The notes beneath the pieces were generated by a model that was not told the DNA's origin, did no database searches, and saw only the letters and a program-made list of their open reading frames with translations. Below are positions 24,728-33,965 of a DNA stretch of 37,365 nucleotides, one piece after another (position 1 is the stretch's first letter; each line of letters starts with the position of its first letter). Position numbers and translations under genes: made by a program. This DNA is from Gemmatimonadaceae bacterium (lineage in GTDB: Bacteria > Gemmatimonadota > Gemmatimonadetes > Gemmatimonadales > Gemmatimonadaceae), in NCBI GenBank assembly GCA_013817545.1, contig JACDCM010000005.1:1-37365 (forward strand), written 5' to 3'.

Positions 24728-26365
24728 TTGCCGGCATGTCTACGTCTTTCTTGTACCAGCTTCATGCGCGGACTAAGTTCCCGCCAAATCCTGTTCCGGC
24801 AACCCCGGGGCGCACGCCTTTACGATCTCAGCTTGAACACCGTTCTTACAACACCGCGCGTTGATACGCCTCTGACGGTCATCGCGGAAATCGCCGCTAT
24901 CCTCGCACGCGGGCCTCTCGCTGACGCCGCGGTTCGGGATGTATTGCAAGCGTTGCGGCGGGCGATCCGGGCAGACGAAGCATCGATCTGGCGCAGATCA
25001 CCCGCTGGGCTGGAATGTTCATCCAGGGTCGGCTCCTCGGAGTCGTCAGCAGCGGACGTTGACGCCTCTATCAGCGCCGGTGGAAGCGCCGGTGGCTTGC
25101 TCGCTGTCCCGGTTCGTTTCGGTGCGGGCGATGTGGCAGTTCTGTGTGTTCGCCGCAGCCGTGTGACGCCAGAACAGTTCGAGCTCGTCGCAGTGGTGGC
25201 CGACCTTCTCAGCGCTCCGTTTGCGCAATGCGAGTGCAGCCAACAACTCGGCGCCGGACGTGCGGCCGCCCAGCAGGTAGCCAGTCGTTTTCTCCAGAAG
25301 ATCGTGGACTCACTGCCTCTCGGACTGTATGTGATCGACCGTGAGTATCGCATTCAGGCGTGGAACAGGAAACGCGAGACAGGTATGCAAGGTGTTTCGC
25401 GCGAGGAAGCCATCGGGCGGACCATCTTCGAGATCCTCTATCGCCGGCCAGCTGGCATGCTGCGACGAGAGTTCGACGAAGTATTCCAGACCGGCAAGGT
25501 GCAAGTACACGAGATAGACAACCTCACGAATGGGCTGGTCAGGAGCTATCGGATTACCAAGATCCCGATGCGTATGGACGACGCCGAGGTTTCCCATGTA
25601 ATCACGATCGGGGAGGACATCACGGATTGGAAGCGGGCTCAGGAGCGAATAGGCCAGGCGGAGAAGCTTGCCGCGATGGGCCAGCTGGCTGCCGGGGTCA
25701 TGCACGAGATCAATAATCCGATGGCCACCATCGGTGTCTGTGCAGAGGGCATTGCGATGCGGCTGGATGACCTTGCATCGGATCCCTCCGCTCGTGCCGC
25801 GATCGACGACTACGTGCGCATCGTTGAGGGCGAGGTGCACCGGTGCAAGAGGATCATAGACAGACTGCTTGACTTCAGTCGTCCGTCGGGCACCGTTAAG
25901 TCGCACCTGGACGCCAACGCGGTTATGGAAACGACGCTCTTCCTTCTCAAGCATCACGCTCGCTTTCGCCGAATGGAAGTGGAGCGCGACTACGATCGTG
26001 GCAACGGCGCATGGGTGGATGGCAGCGCGGACTCCCTTGTGCAGGCATTCATGGCCATCCTCCTCAATGCAACCGATGCCATGGATGGTGGGGGGACCAT
26101 CGTTATTCGCACGCGCTCGGACGAGACTGAGGCGAGCATCGAGATCGTGGATCAGGGTTGCGGAATTTCGCGTATCGATCTGCCGAAGCTTTTCGAACCA
26201 TTTTACACGACCAAGGAACCTGGCCGTGGAACCGGACTCGGACTCGCGATATGCTATGGCATCATATCTGACCATCGCGGCCGAATCGAGGTCGACAGCG
26301 CGGTTGGTCAGGGAAGCACCTTCCGCATCATTCTTCCTCGCGCACGAGCGGTCGCCGCGGCATGA
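24728..26365 (+). CDS. Soluble sensor histidine kinase (GAF-like, PAS, HisKA, HATPase)
   Basis: 545 aa; PAS region LPLGLYVIDREYRIQAWNRKRE, HisKA AAGVMHEINNPMATIG, HATPase LLNATDAMDGGG...DQGCGI...GTGLGLAICYGI. N-terminal start uncertain. Confidence 0.9.
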   Translation: MPACLRLSCTSFMRGLSSRQILFRQPRGARLYDLSLNTVLTTPRVDTPLTVIAEIAAILARGPLADAAVRDVLQALRRAIRADEASIWRRSPAGLECSSRVGSSESSAADVDASISAGGSAGGLLAVPVRFGAGDVAVLCVRRSRVTPEQFELVAVVADLLSAPFAQCECSQQLGAGRAAAQQVASRFLQKIVDSLPLGLYVIDREYRIQAWNRKRETGMQGVSREEAIGRTIFEILYRRPAGMLRREFDEVFQTGKVQVHEIDNLTNGLVRSYRITKIPMRMDDAEVSHVITIGEDITDWKRAQERIGQAEKLAAMGQLAAGVMHEINNPMATIGVCAEGIAMRLDDLASDPSARAAIDDYVRIVEGEVHRCKRIIDRLLDFSRPSGTVKSHLDANAVMETTLFLLKHHARFRRMEVERDYDRGNGAWVDGSADSLVQAFMAILLNATDAMDGGGTIVIRTRSDETEASIEIVDQGCGISRIDLPKLFEPFYTTKEPGRGTGLGLAICYGIISDHRGRIEVDSAVGQGSTFRIILPRARAVAAA

Positions 26366-27051
26366 AGATTCTGGTCATCGAGGATGACCCTACCGTTGGG
26401 CAGTACGTCAAACGCGGGCTCGAAGAGCAGCGATACGGGGTCGATCTGGTCGCTGATGGCGAGGAGGGGGAGCGCCGTGCCGCGTCCGAAGCATACGATC
26501 TTATCGTTCTGGACATGCGGTTGCCGGGCCGCTCCGGAATGCAAGTGCTGCAAAACCTCCGTGCTCGCGGATTCGAGCGTCCAATTATGGTGCTCACGGC
26601 ACAAGACGCAGTCGATGCCAAGGTACAGACGCTACGCGCAGGTGCGGATGACTACGTCACCAAGCCGTTCGCGCTCGAGGAGTTTCTCGCGCGAGTCGAA
26701 GCTCTCAGCAGGCGACCGCACACCATCGCATCCAAGGTATTGAAAGTTGCCGATCTCGAGCTCGACAAGGCAACCCGGGCTGTATCGCGCAGCGAAGCGC
26801 CAATCGAGTTGACGCCCAAGGAGTACGCCGTCCTGGAATATCTCATGCGGCACGCCGGCCGCGTCATGAGCAGGACATTGATAACCGAATACGCGTGGGA
26901 TTATCACTTCGATCCGGGAACCAACATCGTCGATGTCGTGATCAATCACCTGCGCAAGAAAATTGACGCGGGCCACACTCAAAAGCTGATACACACGGTG
27001 AGAGGAGTCGGCTACGTCGTGCGCGAGGAGAAAGCGCCGGCGAGACAGTAG
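26362..27051 (+). CDS. OmpR-family response regulator
   Basis: 229 aa; MKILVIEDDPTVG receiver, LIVLDMRLPGRSG phosphoacceptor, KPFALEEF; winged-helix LTPKEYAVLEYLMRHAGRVMSRTLI...VRGVGYVVR. ATGA overlap with the kinase. Confidence 0.95.
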   Translation: MKILVIEDDPTVGQYVKRGLEEQRYGVDLVADGEEGERRAASEAYDLIVLDMRLPGRSGMQVLQNLRARGFERPIMVLTAQDAVDAKVQTLRAGADDYVTKPFALEEFLARVEALSRRPHTIASKVLKVADLELDKATRAVSRSEAPIELTPKEYAVLEYLMRHAGRVMSRTLITEYAWDYHFDPGTNIVDVVINHLRKKIDAGHTQKLIHTVRGVGYVVREEKAPARQ

Positions 27052-27061
27052 CGGCACACCC

Positions 27062-27103
27062 CCAGTAGGCAGCACGCAGTACGCAGTATGCGGTATGCGG
27101 TAC
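27062..27103. repeat. Heptad array H (family V): ccagtag gcagcac gcagtac gcagtat gcggtat gcggtac
   Basis: Direct read of six consecutive heptads between the regulator and the second kinase. Confidence 0.8.
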
Positions 27104-27166
27104 AAACCCTCCCACGTCACCTCCCGGCATCCCGCGCCGCCGCCGCCCGTAGTATCCTTACAATAG

Positions 27167-28681
27167 ATGTCTTCCATCCGCGCTCGTCTCACGACCTCCT
27201 TTGCCGCGGCCCTACTCGCCACCATGGCGGCGTTTGCGGTAACGCTTTTCGTCGCGCGCCGTGCGCGCATCTATGACGAGCTGCAGCGCGGCGCATTGGC
27301 GCAGGTGGAGCTCGTGCTGGGAATCGTTGGACAAGCCGAGTTGCGTGGGCGGCGCCTCGCTGCTGTAGGAGACTCTCTGGTTGGCCCCGTTCTCACCCCC
27401 GATCTGCAGGACGTACTGGATGAGATACCGGGCTACTTCCTGGTTATAAGAAATGACGGGCGTTTTCTTTACTTCTCGCCCGCTGTGCGGCGATTCAGCC
27501 TCGACACTCTCACGCGCCTTCAGGATGCGGCGCTCGCCGCCCCGACGTCCGGCAATGCTCGCGTGCTGGAGTTTGGCGGACGGGAATGGCTCGTTGTGGC
27601 ACGTGCACCCCGTTCGGTAAAGTCGACACTGTCTCGCGTCGCGGTGGCGGTCGACACTAGGTCACGCGACCAGGCACTTAGCGAGGTGCTTGGCACGTTG
27701 GTCGTGATCGCTCCGCTTCTCCTCATCGCTGCTATAGGCGTCGCTTACGCGATAGCCGGACGTGCATTTGAGCCTGTGGACAGGATGATAAACGAGGTGC
27801 AGGCTATTACCGACGGGCGTAGCCTGCACAGGCGTCTTCCGGTCGATGAGCCAGGTGATGAATTCGCGAGGCTGGCCATCACGCTCAACGAGATGATGGA
27901 GCGGCTGGAAAAATCATTCGGCGGCCTTCGGCGCTTCACCGCTGACGCGAGCCATGAGCTCAAGACACCCCTGACCGTGTTGCGCGCCGATGTTGAGCGA
28001 GCGATGAGTCCGAATGTTGTTCGGGCTGAACGGCTGATTGCTCTCGAGGAAGCCCTTCATGAGACCACCAGGATGGCCGATCTCGTCGACAGCCTACTGA
28101 CATTGGCGCGGGCGGACGAGGGGCGTTTCGATCTGCATCGGGAGCCGGTAGATCTCGAGCCGCTCGCGCATGAAGTCTTCGAAACCGCAGTCATCCTGGG
28201 CGAGGACGCGGGACTTGCCGTTTCGATGCCGAATCTCGAGGCGGCCACCGTGTTGGGCGATTTCACGCGGCTTCGGCAGATGTTCCTCAATCTCGTGATG
28301 AACTCCGTCAAATACTCGCCCCGTGGCGGGAGCGTCGAGATCACAATTCTGCGAAGCGGACGAACAGTTGCGTTCTCCGTGCGCGATACCGGAATAGGTA
28401 TCTCCGCAGCCGATTTGCCGCACGTTTTCGAGCGTTTCTATCGCGCCGATCGCGCCCGAACCCGCAAAGCGCCTACCGGTGATAGTCCTCTTGAGATCGA
28501 ACGAGGGGGGTTCGGGCTTGGCCTCGCCATCTGTCAGTGGATAGCTGAAGCCCACGGTGGAGCGATCTCAGTCCGATCCCGGCTGGGACGCGGCAGCACC
28601 TTCACGGTGACGCTACCCGTAGCGGAAATTCCGGAGAGTTCGGCTACCGCGGTTGCTTCGGTGGCGGCGTCGCCGGGTTGA
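27167..28681 (+). CDS. Membrane sensor histidine kinase (HAMP, HisKA, HATPase)
   Basis: 504 aa; two TM segments, HAMP, FTADASHELKTPLTVLRADVE H-box, NLVMNSVKYSPRGG, DTGIGI, GFGLGLAICQWIAEAHGG. Confidence 0.94.
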   Translation: MSSIRARLTTSFAAALLATMAAFAVTLFVARRARIYDELQRGALAQVELVLGIVGQAELRGRRLAAVGDSLVGPVLTPDLQDVLDEIPGYFLVIRNDGRFLYFSPAVRRFSLDTLTRLQDAALAAPTSGNARVLEFGGREWLVVARAPRSVKSTLSRVAVAVDTRSRDQALSEVLGTLVVIAPLLLIAAIGVAYAIAGRAFEPVDRMINEVQAITDGRSLHRRLPVDEPGDEFARLAITLNEMMERLEKSFGGLRRFTADASHELKTPLTVLRADVERAMSPNVVRAERLIALEEALHETTRMADLVDSLLTLARADEGRFDLHREPVDLEPLAHEVFETAVILGEDAGLAVSMPNLEAATVLGDFTRLRQMFLNLVMNSVKYSPRGGSVEITILRSGRTVAFSVRDTGIGISAADLPHVFERFYRADRARTRKAPTGDSPLEIERGGFGLGLAICQWIAEAHGGAISVRSRLGRGSTFTVTLPVAEIPESSATAVASVAASPG

Positions 28682-28685
28682 GGCG

Positions 28686-28720
28686 GCGGATTGCGGATCG
28701 TTGATTGCGGCCTGCAATCC
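28686..28720. repeat. Heptad array I (family III): gcggatt gcggatc gttgatt gcggcct gcaatcc
   Basis: Direct read; shares gcggattgcgga with array F; includes small hairpin gattgc-ggcct-gcaatc just after the kinase stop. Confidence 0.65.
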
Positions 28721-28883
28721 TTTCAATTCGCAACGGCATCGGTAAACAGATTACGCAACCGTAACTCCACATTCACCATTTCTTAATCTTTTGCTTATTC
28801 CGCTGTGATCCTGTGGCCGTAGTTTCTTTTGTGCGGCGCAAGAGCGTCGTTCCGGTTCACTCCAACCCAGGTGTGGTCTTCAC

Positions 28884-29597
28884 ATGTTCAACACCCTGAT
28901 CGAGTCGAAACCCAACAGACCGAAAAGTCTCGGGCAGTCGATCATGAGCGTCGTGCTGCATGTCGGTCTCATTGCCGGGATCGTAGCGGTCACCGCTAAC
29001 GCGGGGCAAGAGGCGGACGACAGTGTCAAAGCGGAGGACCTCAAGTTTGTCGAGGCCCCCAAGAACGAACCTCCTCCGCCCGAACCTGAAAAAGCGCCTC
29101 CACCACCAGAAATGGTGGCGGCACCTCCACCGCCGAAGGGATTCCAGGTGCTTACAGCGCCTATCGACATCCCGGACAAGATCCCTGATGTGGACTTGTC
29201 AAAGGCCGTGACCGATGAGGCCGACTTTACGGGTTCAGGGGTCGCTGGCGGTACCTCCAAAGGAGTGGTCGGAGGCGTTCCGCAGCCCGTTAGCGACCAG
29301 CCCTATTTCGAGTTTCAGGTAGAGAAGCAGGCTCTGGAAAGGGAAGGCAATCCGCGACCCCGGTACCCAGAGATTCTTCGTTCGGCAAACGTCGCTGGCG
29401 AGGTGCTGGCTCAGTTCGTCGTCGATACGAGCGGACGGGCGGAGATGAGAACGTTCAAATCGCTAAAGTCGGATCACGATCTCTTTACTGCCGCGGTGCG
29501 GACGGCCCTTCCGCAAATGAAGTTTTACGCCGCTGAAGTAGGCGGCCGGAAAGTGAAGCAGCTCGTGCAGCAGGGTTTCAAGTTCGCCGTTCAGTAA
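28884..29597 (+). CDS. tonB: TonB-family energy transducer
   Basis: 237 aa; single N-terminal TM, Pro/Glu-rich PPPPEPEKAPPPPE linker, C-terminal PRYPEILRSANVAGEVLAQFVVDTSGRAE. Confidence 0.88.
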   Translation: MFNTLIESKPNRPKSLGQSIMSVVLHVGLIAGIVAVTANAGQEADDSVKAEDLKFVEAPKNEPPPPEPEKAPPPPEMVAAPPPPKGFQVLTAPIDIPDKIPDVDLSKAVTDEADFTGSGVAGGTSKGVVGGVPQPVSDQPYFEFQVEKQALEREGNPRPRYPEILRSANVAGEVLAQFVVDTSGRAEMRTFKSLKSDHDLFTAAVRTALPQMKFYAAEVGGRKVKQLVQQGFKFAVQ

Positions 29598-29645
29598 TCC
29601 TCTGACGTCTGCGCTTTAATCCCCTTACCTCAGGAGAATGCGTTC

Positions 29646-30380
29646 ATGGGAATGAATATGGTGGAGCTCTGGGACCAGATGCAGTGGTTTGCCCGGGGCA
29701 TCGTTTTTGTGCTGGCGGGTATGTCCATCTGGTCGCTTACAATCATGATCCGCAATTGGTGGAACCTCCGTCGTGCCCAGGCGGAAACCCGTAAGTTCGC
29801 TCCCGAGTTCTCCCAGTTTCTCGAGGAGGACAATCTGGTCGAGGCGATCAAGCTGGCGGAAGGCTACAAGAAGTCTCACGTGGCTCGCGTGCTTGGCGGC
29901 GCTCTCGGCGAGGTAAAGCCGCTGATCGCTGACGGTTCGGTGACTGTGTCCGATATCAACTCGGCTGAGCGTGCCGTCGAGCGGAACATGATGATCATTA
30001 CTTCGGAGCTAAAGCGTGGTCTCGCGGTACTTGCGACGGTGGGCTCTACCGCTCCGTTCGTAGGACTGCTCGGCACAACGATGGGCGTCGTAAACGCCTT
30101 TACTGGAATGTCAAAATCGGGGTCTGGCGGTCTCGCCGCCATTTCGGCGGGAATTTCCGAAGCTCTGATTACGACGGCATTTGGCCTTCTCGTCGCTATT
30201 CCTGCTGTGTGGGCGTACAACTATTTCACGACCAAAATAGAAAACCTGGTCGTCGAGATGACCTACACGTCCAAGGAGCTCATCGACTATCTCATCCGCG
30301 GTGTCGCGGGCGAGTTCGGCCGTTCACGCTTCACCCGTGAGTTCGATGTGACGGGCGGCGGTCCGGCCCCCATGACCTGA
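29646..30380 (+). CDS. exbB: MotA/TolQ/ExbB proton channel family protein
   Basis: 244 aa; LAVLATVGSTAPFVGLLGTTMGVVNAF...ISAGISEALITTAFGLLVAIPAVWAYNYF. Confidence 0.94.
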   Translation: MGMNMVELWDQMQWFARGIVFVLAGMSIWSLTIMIRNWWNLRRAQAETRKFAPEFSQFLEEDNLVEAIKLAEGYKKSHVARVLGGALGEVKPLIADGSVTVSDINSAERAVERNMMIITSELKRGLAVLATVGSTAPFVGLLGTTMGVVNAFTGMSKSGSGGLAAISAGISEALITTAFGLLVAIPAVWAYNYFTTKIENLVVEMTYTSKELIDYLIRGVAGEFGRSRFTREFDVTGGGPAPMT

Positions 30381-30417
30381 TCCAGCGAACTGCTTACTTC
30401 ATTAAGGAGATAAGGCT

Positions 30418-30882
30418 ATGGGTATGTCCGCTGGGGGCGGCGGCAGAGGCATAAAAGCCGAGCCAAACGTCGTTCCGATGATCGACATCATGCTCGTCTT
30501 GCTCATCATCTTCATGATAGTGACGCCGGCGCTTGCCGCAGGCTTTCAAGCGACAGCGCCCGAGGGCGTCAACCTCAAACAGCATCCAGAGGATGAAGAG
30601 AAGGACCAGGTACTCGGAATCGATGCGACGGGTAGGTACTACCTGAATAAACGACCAATTCGCAATGAGGATCTCGGCAGCATCATCAAGGGCATTTACG
30701 ACAAGCGCACTACGGACAAGATCATCTATCTCAAGGCGGATAAGGAACTCCAGTATGAGAAGGTGATCGATGCGATGGACGTGGTCGCAAAGAACGGGGT
30801 GCGCGTAGTCGGCGCCATCTCCGATCAAAGAGCGGGAACAGAATCGACTGTCGAGGGCGATATCATCAAGAACCCGAATTAG
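30418..30882 (+). CDS. exbD: ExbD/TolR biopolymer transport protein (copy 1)
   Basis: 154 aa; IKAEPNVVPMIDIMLVLLIIFMIVTP. Confidence 0.94.
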   Translation: MGMSAGGGGRGIKAEPNVVPMIDIMLVLLIIFMIVTPALAAGFQATAPEGVNLKQHPEDEEKDQVLGIDATGRYYLNKRPIRNEDLGSIIKGIYDKRTTDKIIYLKADKELQYEKVIDAMDVVAKNGVRVVGAISDQRAGTESTVEGDIIKNPN

Positions 30883-30894
30883 GAGCGCGCTGCC

Positions 30895-31314
30895 ATGAAA
30901 GTACCGGATCCCGGCGGTGGCGTAGCCAACATGTCGGCTGAGCCGAATGTCGTTCCCATGATCGACATTCTGCTCGTCCTCCTCATCATATTCATGCTGA
31001 TGCAGCCTATGTTGCGGAAGGCGATTGATTTGCAGCTTCCCGATCCAACACCGTCGGTCGCGCCTGTAAACGCGACCTCCAATCAGATTGTGCTGGAGGT
31101 AAAACCAGGCAACAGGTTTTCCATCAATACCGAGCCGGTCACCCGAGAGCGGCTCGCTGGTCGTCTGAAAGAGATTTACGATCCCCGTCCCGAGAAGATC
31201 ATCTTCGTCAAGGGCGATCCGAAAGTGAGATATCAGGATGTGATCTTTGCGATGGATGAGGCACGGGGAGCTGGCGTCAAGGTGATAGGAGTTCCGCCGA
31301 AAGAGAATCCGTAG
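30895..31314 (+). CDS. exbD: ExbD/TolR biopolymer transport protein (copy 2)
   Basis: 139 aa; MSAEPNVVPMIDILLVLLIIFMLMQP; KGDPKVRYQDVIFAMDEARGAGVKVIGVPP. Confidence 0.94.
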   Translation: MKVPDPGGGVANMSAEPNVVPMIDILLVLLIIFMLMQPMLRKAIDLQLPDPTPSVAPVNATSNQIVLEVKPGNRFSINTEPVTRERLAGRLKEIYDPRPEKIIFVKGDPKVRYQDVIFAMDEARGAGVKVIGVPPKENP

Positions 31315-31333
31315 CTCAGTAGTGGTGTAGTAA

Positions 31334-31375
31334 ACGGCGGACGAACCCTTTCGGGTGCGTCCGCCGTATTAATTT
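31334..31375 (+). terminator. Strong hairpin, probable terminator after exbD copy 2
   Basis: acggcggacgaaccc-tttc-gggtgcgtccgccgt, 14/15 paired, followed by attaattt. Confidence 0.75.
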
Positions 31376-31381
31376 CAGACC

Positions 31382-32254
31382 ATGTCCTGGCAACCACCAC
31401 ACAGTTCCGATCCGGCCGATAGCTGGAAGAATACCGGGGATGAAATCGATTCCCGCTCAATGCCGGCGTCGCGTCCGCCCTATCGGCCGCCGGTGGGCAT
31501 TCCGGTACAACAGGCGCGCCGCTGGCCCCTCTCGCTCGCGTTCGCACTGCATGCGCTACTGGTGCTGATTATCGCCGCGCCGGCATTTGTCGCGGTCACG
31601 CTACCACTAATAACGCAGGGTGCAGGAGGACCAGGGCCTGCTGGTGGTGGTGGAGGAGGAACACGCGGTTCAGGGGGAGGGCCCCTGGTTGTCGAGCGAC
31701 TGCAGTACATTCACCCGACCCCACCACCTGCGGCTAAAGTCACGCCTCCGGCCGAGGTGCCGCCGGTACCGACACCGGTTGAGGAGCAAAAGCCGACGCA
31801 GCCTGAAATTGACATCGAGATAGAGCAGCCGAAGCAGTCGACAGATCTCGCGCTGACTGCTGGCATCGGTGGAGGAACGGGTAATGACGGCACAAACGGT
31901 TCCGGCTCCGGAAGTGGCGGTGGTGTCGGATCCGGAGTTGGAACGGGACGAGGATCGGGCACGGGTCCGGGTACCGGCGGCGGGGAAGGCACCATCTATC
32001 CACCTGCCCCCGAATTCACCCTGATTCCTCCTTTTCCAGTGCCGCAGAAAGTGAAGGGGCGCACTGTGACCGTTCTCTTCACCATCGACGAGCAGGGCGT
32101 CGTCACGAAAATTGAGCTCGCGCCCGGAACCGGCGACGGAAAGTATGACCGTCGTCTTGTGGAGCAATACCTTCACGCTACCTTTCGTCCGGCAACCAAA
32201 TGGGACGGTACCGCGGTTGCGGCCGTCTTCCCGATGCAGGTGGCTCTGTACTAG
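31382..32254 (+). CDS. TonB C-terminal-domain protein with long Gly/Ser-rich linker
   Basis: 290 aa; one TM; Pro-rich segment; GSGSGSGGGVGSGVGTGRGSGTGPGTGGGEG; C-terminal PPFPVPQKVKGRTVTVLFTIDEQGVVTKIELAPGTGDGKYDRRLVEQYLHATFRPATK typical TonB_C. Confidence 0.82.
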   Translation: MSWQPPHSSDPADSWKNTGDEIDSRSMPASRPPYRPPVGIPVQQARRWPLSLAFALHALLVLIIAAPAFVAVTLPLITQGAGGPGPAGGGGGGTRGSGGGPLVVERLQYIHPTPPPAAKVTPPAEVPPVPTPVEEQKPTQPEIDIEIEQPKQSTDLALTAGIGGGTGNDGTNGSGSGSGGGVGSGVGTGRGSGTGPGTGGGEGTIYPPAPEFTLIPPFPVPQKVKGRTVTVLFTIDEQGVVTKIELAPGTGDGKYDRRLVEQYLHATFRPATKWDGTAVAAVFPMQVALY

Positions 32255-32305
32255 TTAGCTTCAGGCCCTTCAGCATTTCATAGGAAGTCCCCTAGCTTCC
32301 GTTAG

Positions 32306-32336
32306 CGCCGCTGGTTACTTTCACGCGGCTTTTTTT
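32306..32336 (+). terminator. Probable intrinsic terminator
   Basis: gccgc...gcggc stem followed by ttttttt. Confidence 0.65.
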
Positions 32337-32407
32337 GCGCCCGCGATTCCAATTACTCGCGCAGTGCCCTTCCGTTGTCGCCAGTCACAATTACTAAAGG
32401 ATCGTGA

Positions 32408-33907
32408 ATGGCCACTTCCGCCGAGGAGCGCGAGGCCAGCCAGCCGCAGACTGAATTCGTCAGGGTGTTAACGCTGACGGATGCGACGATGTTGGTAGCC
32501 GGTTCGATGATCGGCTCAGGCATCTTCATTGTGTCCGCAGGCATTGGTCGGAGTGTCGGATCGCCATTCTGGCTGCTGATGGCGTGGGTGCTCACCGGCG
32601 TGATCACACTGCTGGGGGCGCTGGCGTACGGCGAGCTCGCGGCCATGTTTCCCAAGGCTGGCGGCCAGTACGTGTTTTTACGCGAGTCGATGGGTCCACT
32701 GATGGGTTTCCTCTATGGGTGGACTCTTTTTGTTGTCATACAAACCGGCACGATCGCAGCGGTAGCAGTGGCTTTCGGACGGTTTCTCGGCGTTCTGGTG
32801 CCATCGATCACGCCAGACCGATTCGGCTGGTTTCCTCAGACGCACATCAGCACACCTGGTGGCCTCGTGGAGCTCGGACTGTCTCCGCAGCGCGTGATTG
32901 CCCTTGTCTCCATCTGGGTATTGACCTGGATCAACCTTCGCGGGGTCAAGGAAGGGAAGATAGTTCAGACTTCTCTAACGCTCGCGAAGACGGGCGCGCT
33001 CGCGCTTCTGATTTTGCTGGGTCTTACCATTGGTCGGAACTCTGACGCTCTCGCTGCGAATTTCTCGCCTGGGCAGTTCATGGGACAGGTGGACGTCACG
33101 GGTGCATTCGTGATCGCGTTTGGAGCCGCGCTGGTGGGCTCACTCTTTTCAAGCGACGCGTGGAATAACGTCACTTTCGCCGCCGCCGAAGTGCACAATC
33201 CCAAACGGAATCTGCCGCTGGCGCTCGCGATTGGCACCGGCCTCGTGACGCTCCTGTATATCATGGCGAACGTCGCGTACCTGAATACTTTGCCCTTCGC
33301 TGGCGCCGAGAATGGTAATTCGGTACTCGAGCGCGGCATCACCTACGCGACTCAGGACCGCGTCGGCACTGCCTCGGCGGAGGTGATTTTTGGATCCGGC
33401 GGAAGTGTACTCATGGCGGTGGCGATACTTGTGTCGACCTTTGGGTGCAACAACGGATTGATACTCGCGGGCGCTCGCGTCTATTACGCCATGGCGCGCG
33501 ATGGGCTCTTCTTCCGCAAGGTCGGCCAACTGAATGCGCGGCGCGTTCCCGCGGCGGGCCTCGTTCTTCAGTCGGTGTGGACGTCGCTGCTGTGTTTGAC
33601 GGGAACGTACGGACAGCTGCTCGATTACGTGATCTTCGCGGCGCTGATTTTCTACGTGCTGACCACGATTGGGCTTTTCATTCTGCGACGGACGCGCCCC
33701 GATGCGGAGCGGCCGTATCGCGCAATCGGATATCCGGTATTGCCAGCCCTGTACATTCTGCTCGCGTCGGCTGTTGCGGTGATCCTGCTTCTTTCCAAGA
33801 CGACGCAGGCGCAGGCACTCTCGGGTCTCGTCCTCGTTTTGGTCGGCATCCCGGTTTTTTATCTCTGGCGTCAGGCGGCACCACCCGGGCCCGTCGCCAG
33901 ACCTTGA
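32408..33907 (+). CDS. APC-superfamily amino acid permease
   Basis: 499 aa polytopic; LTDATMLVAGSMIGSGIFIVSAGIGRSVGSPFWLL; LPKAGGQYVFLRE-like MFPKAGGQYVFLRESMGPLMGFLYGW. Confidence 0.93.
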   Translation: MATSAEEREASQPQTEFVRVLTLTDATMLVAGSMIGSGIFIVSAGIGRSVGSPFWLLMAWVLTGVITLLGALAYGELAAMFPKAGGQYVFLRESMGPLMGFLYGWTLFVVIQTGTIAAVAVAFGRFLGVLVPSITPDRFGWFPQTHISTPGGLVELGLSPQRVIALVSIWVLTWINLRGVKEGKIVQTSLTLAKTGALALLILLGLTIGRNSDALAANFSPGQFMGQVDVTGAFVIAFGAALVGSLFSSDAWNNVTFAAAEVHNPKRNLPLALAIGTGLVTLLYIMANVAYLNTLPFAGAENGNSVLERGITYATQDRVGTASAEVIFGSGGSVLMAVAILVSTFGCNNGLILAGARVYYAMARDGLFFRKVGQLNARRVPAAGLVLQSVWTSLLCLTGTYGQLLDYVIFAALIFYVLTTIGLFILRRTRPDAERPYRAIGYPVLPALYILLASAVAVILLLSKTTQAQALSGLVLVLVGIPVFYLWRQAAPPGPVARP

Positions 33908-33965
33908 TGGCGTGGACCAATCCATTCGCCATCGCTGTCGCTACACCCCCTCAGGAGATCTCCAG

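Noticed and set aside
440-28720. Heptad arrays as a CRISPR array
   Set aside because: Units are 7 bp, degenerate and contiguous with no unique spacers; no cas genes in the window.
31620-32003. Repetitive GGT/GGA/GGC-rich stretch in the second TonB gene as a heptad array
   Set aside because: Codon-phase Gly/Ser linker coding repeat (3-bp related), not a 7-bp period.
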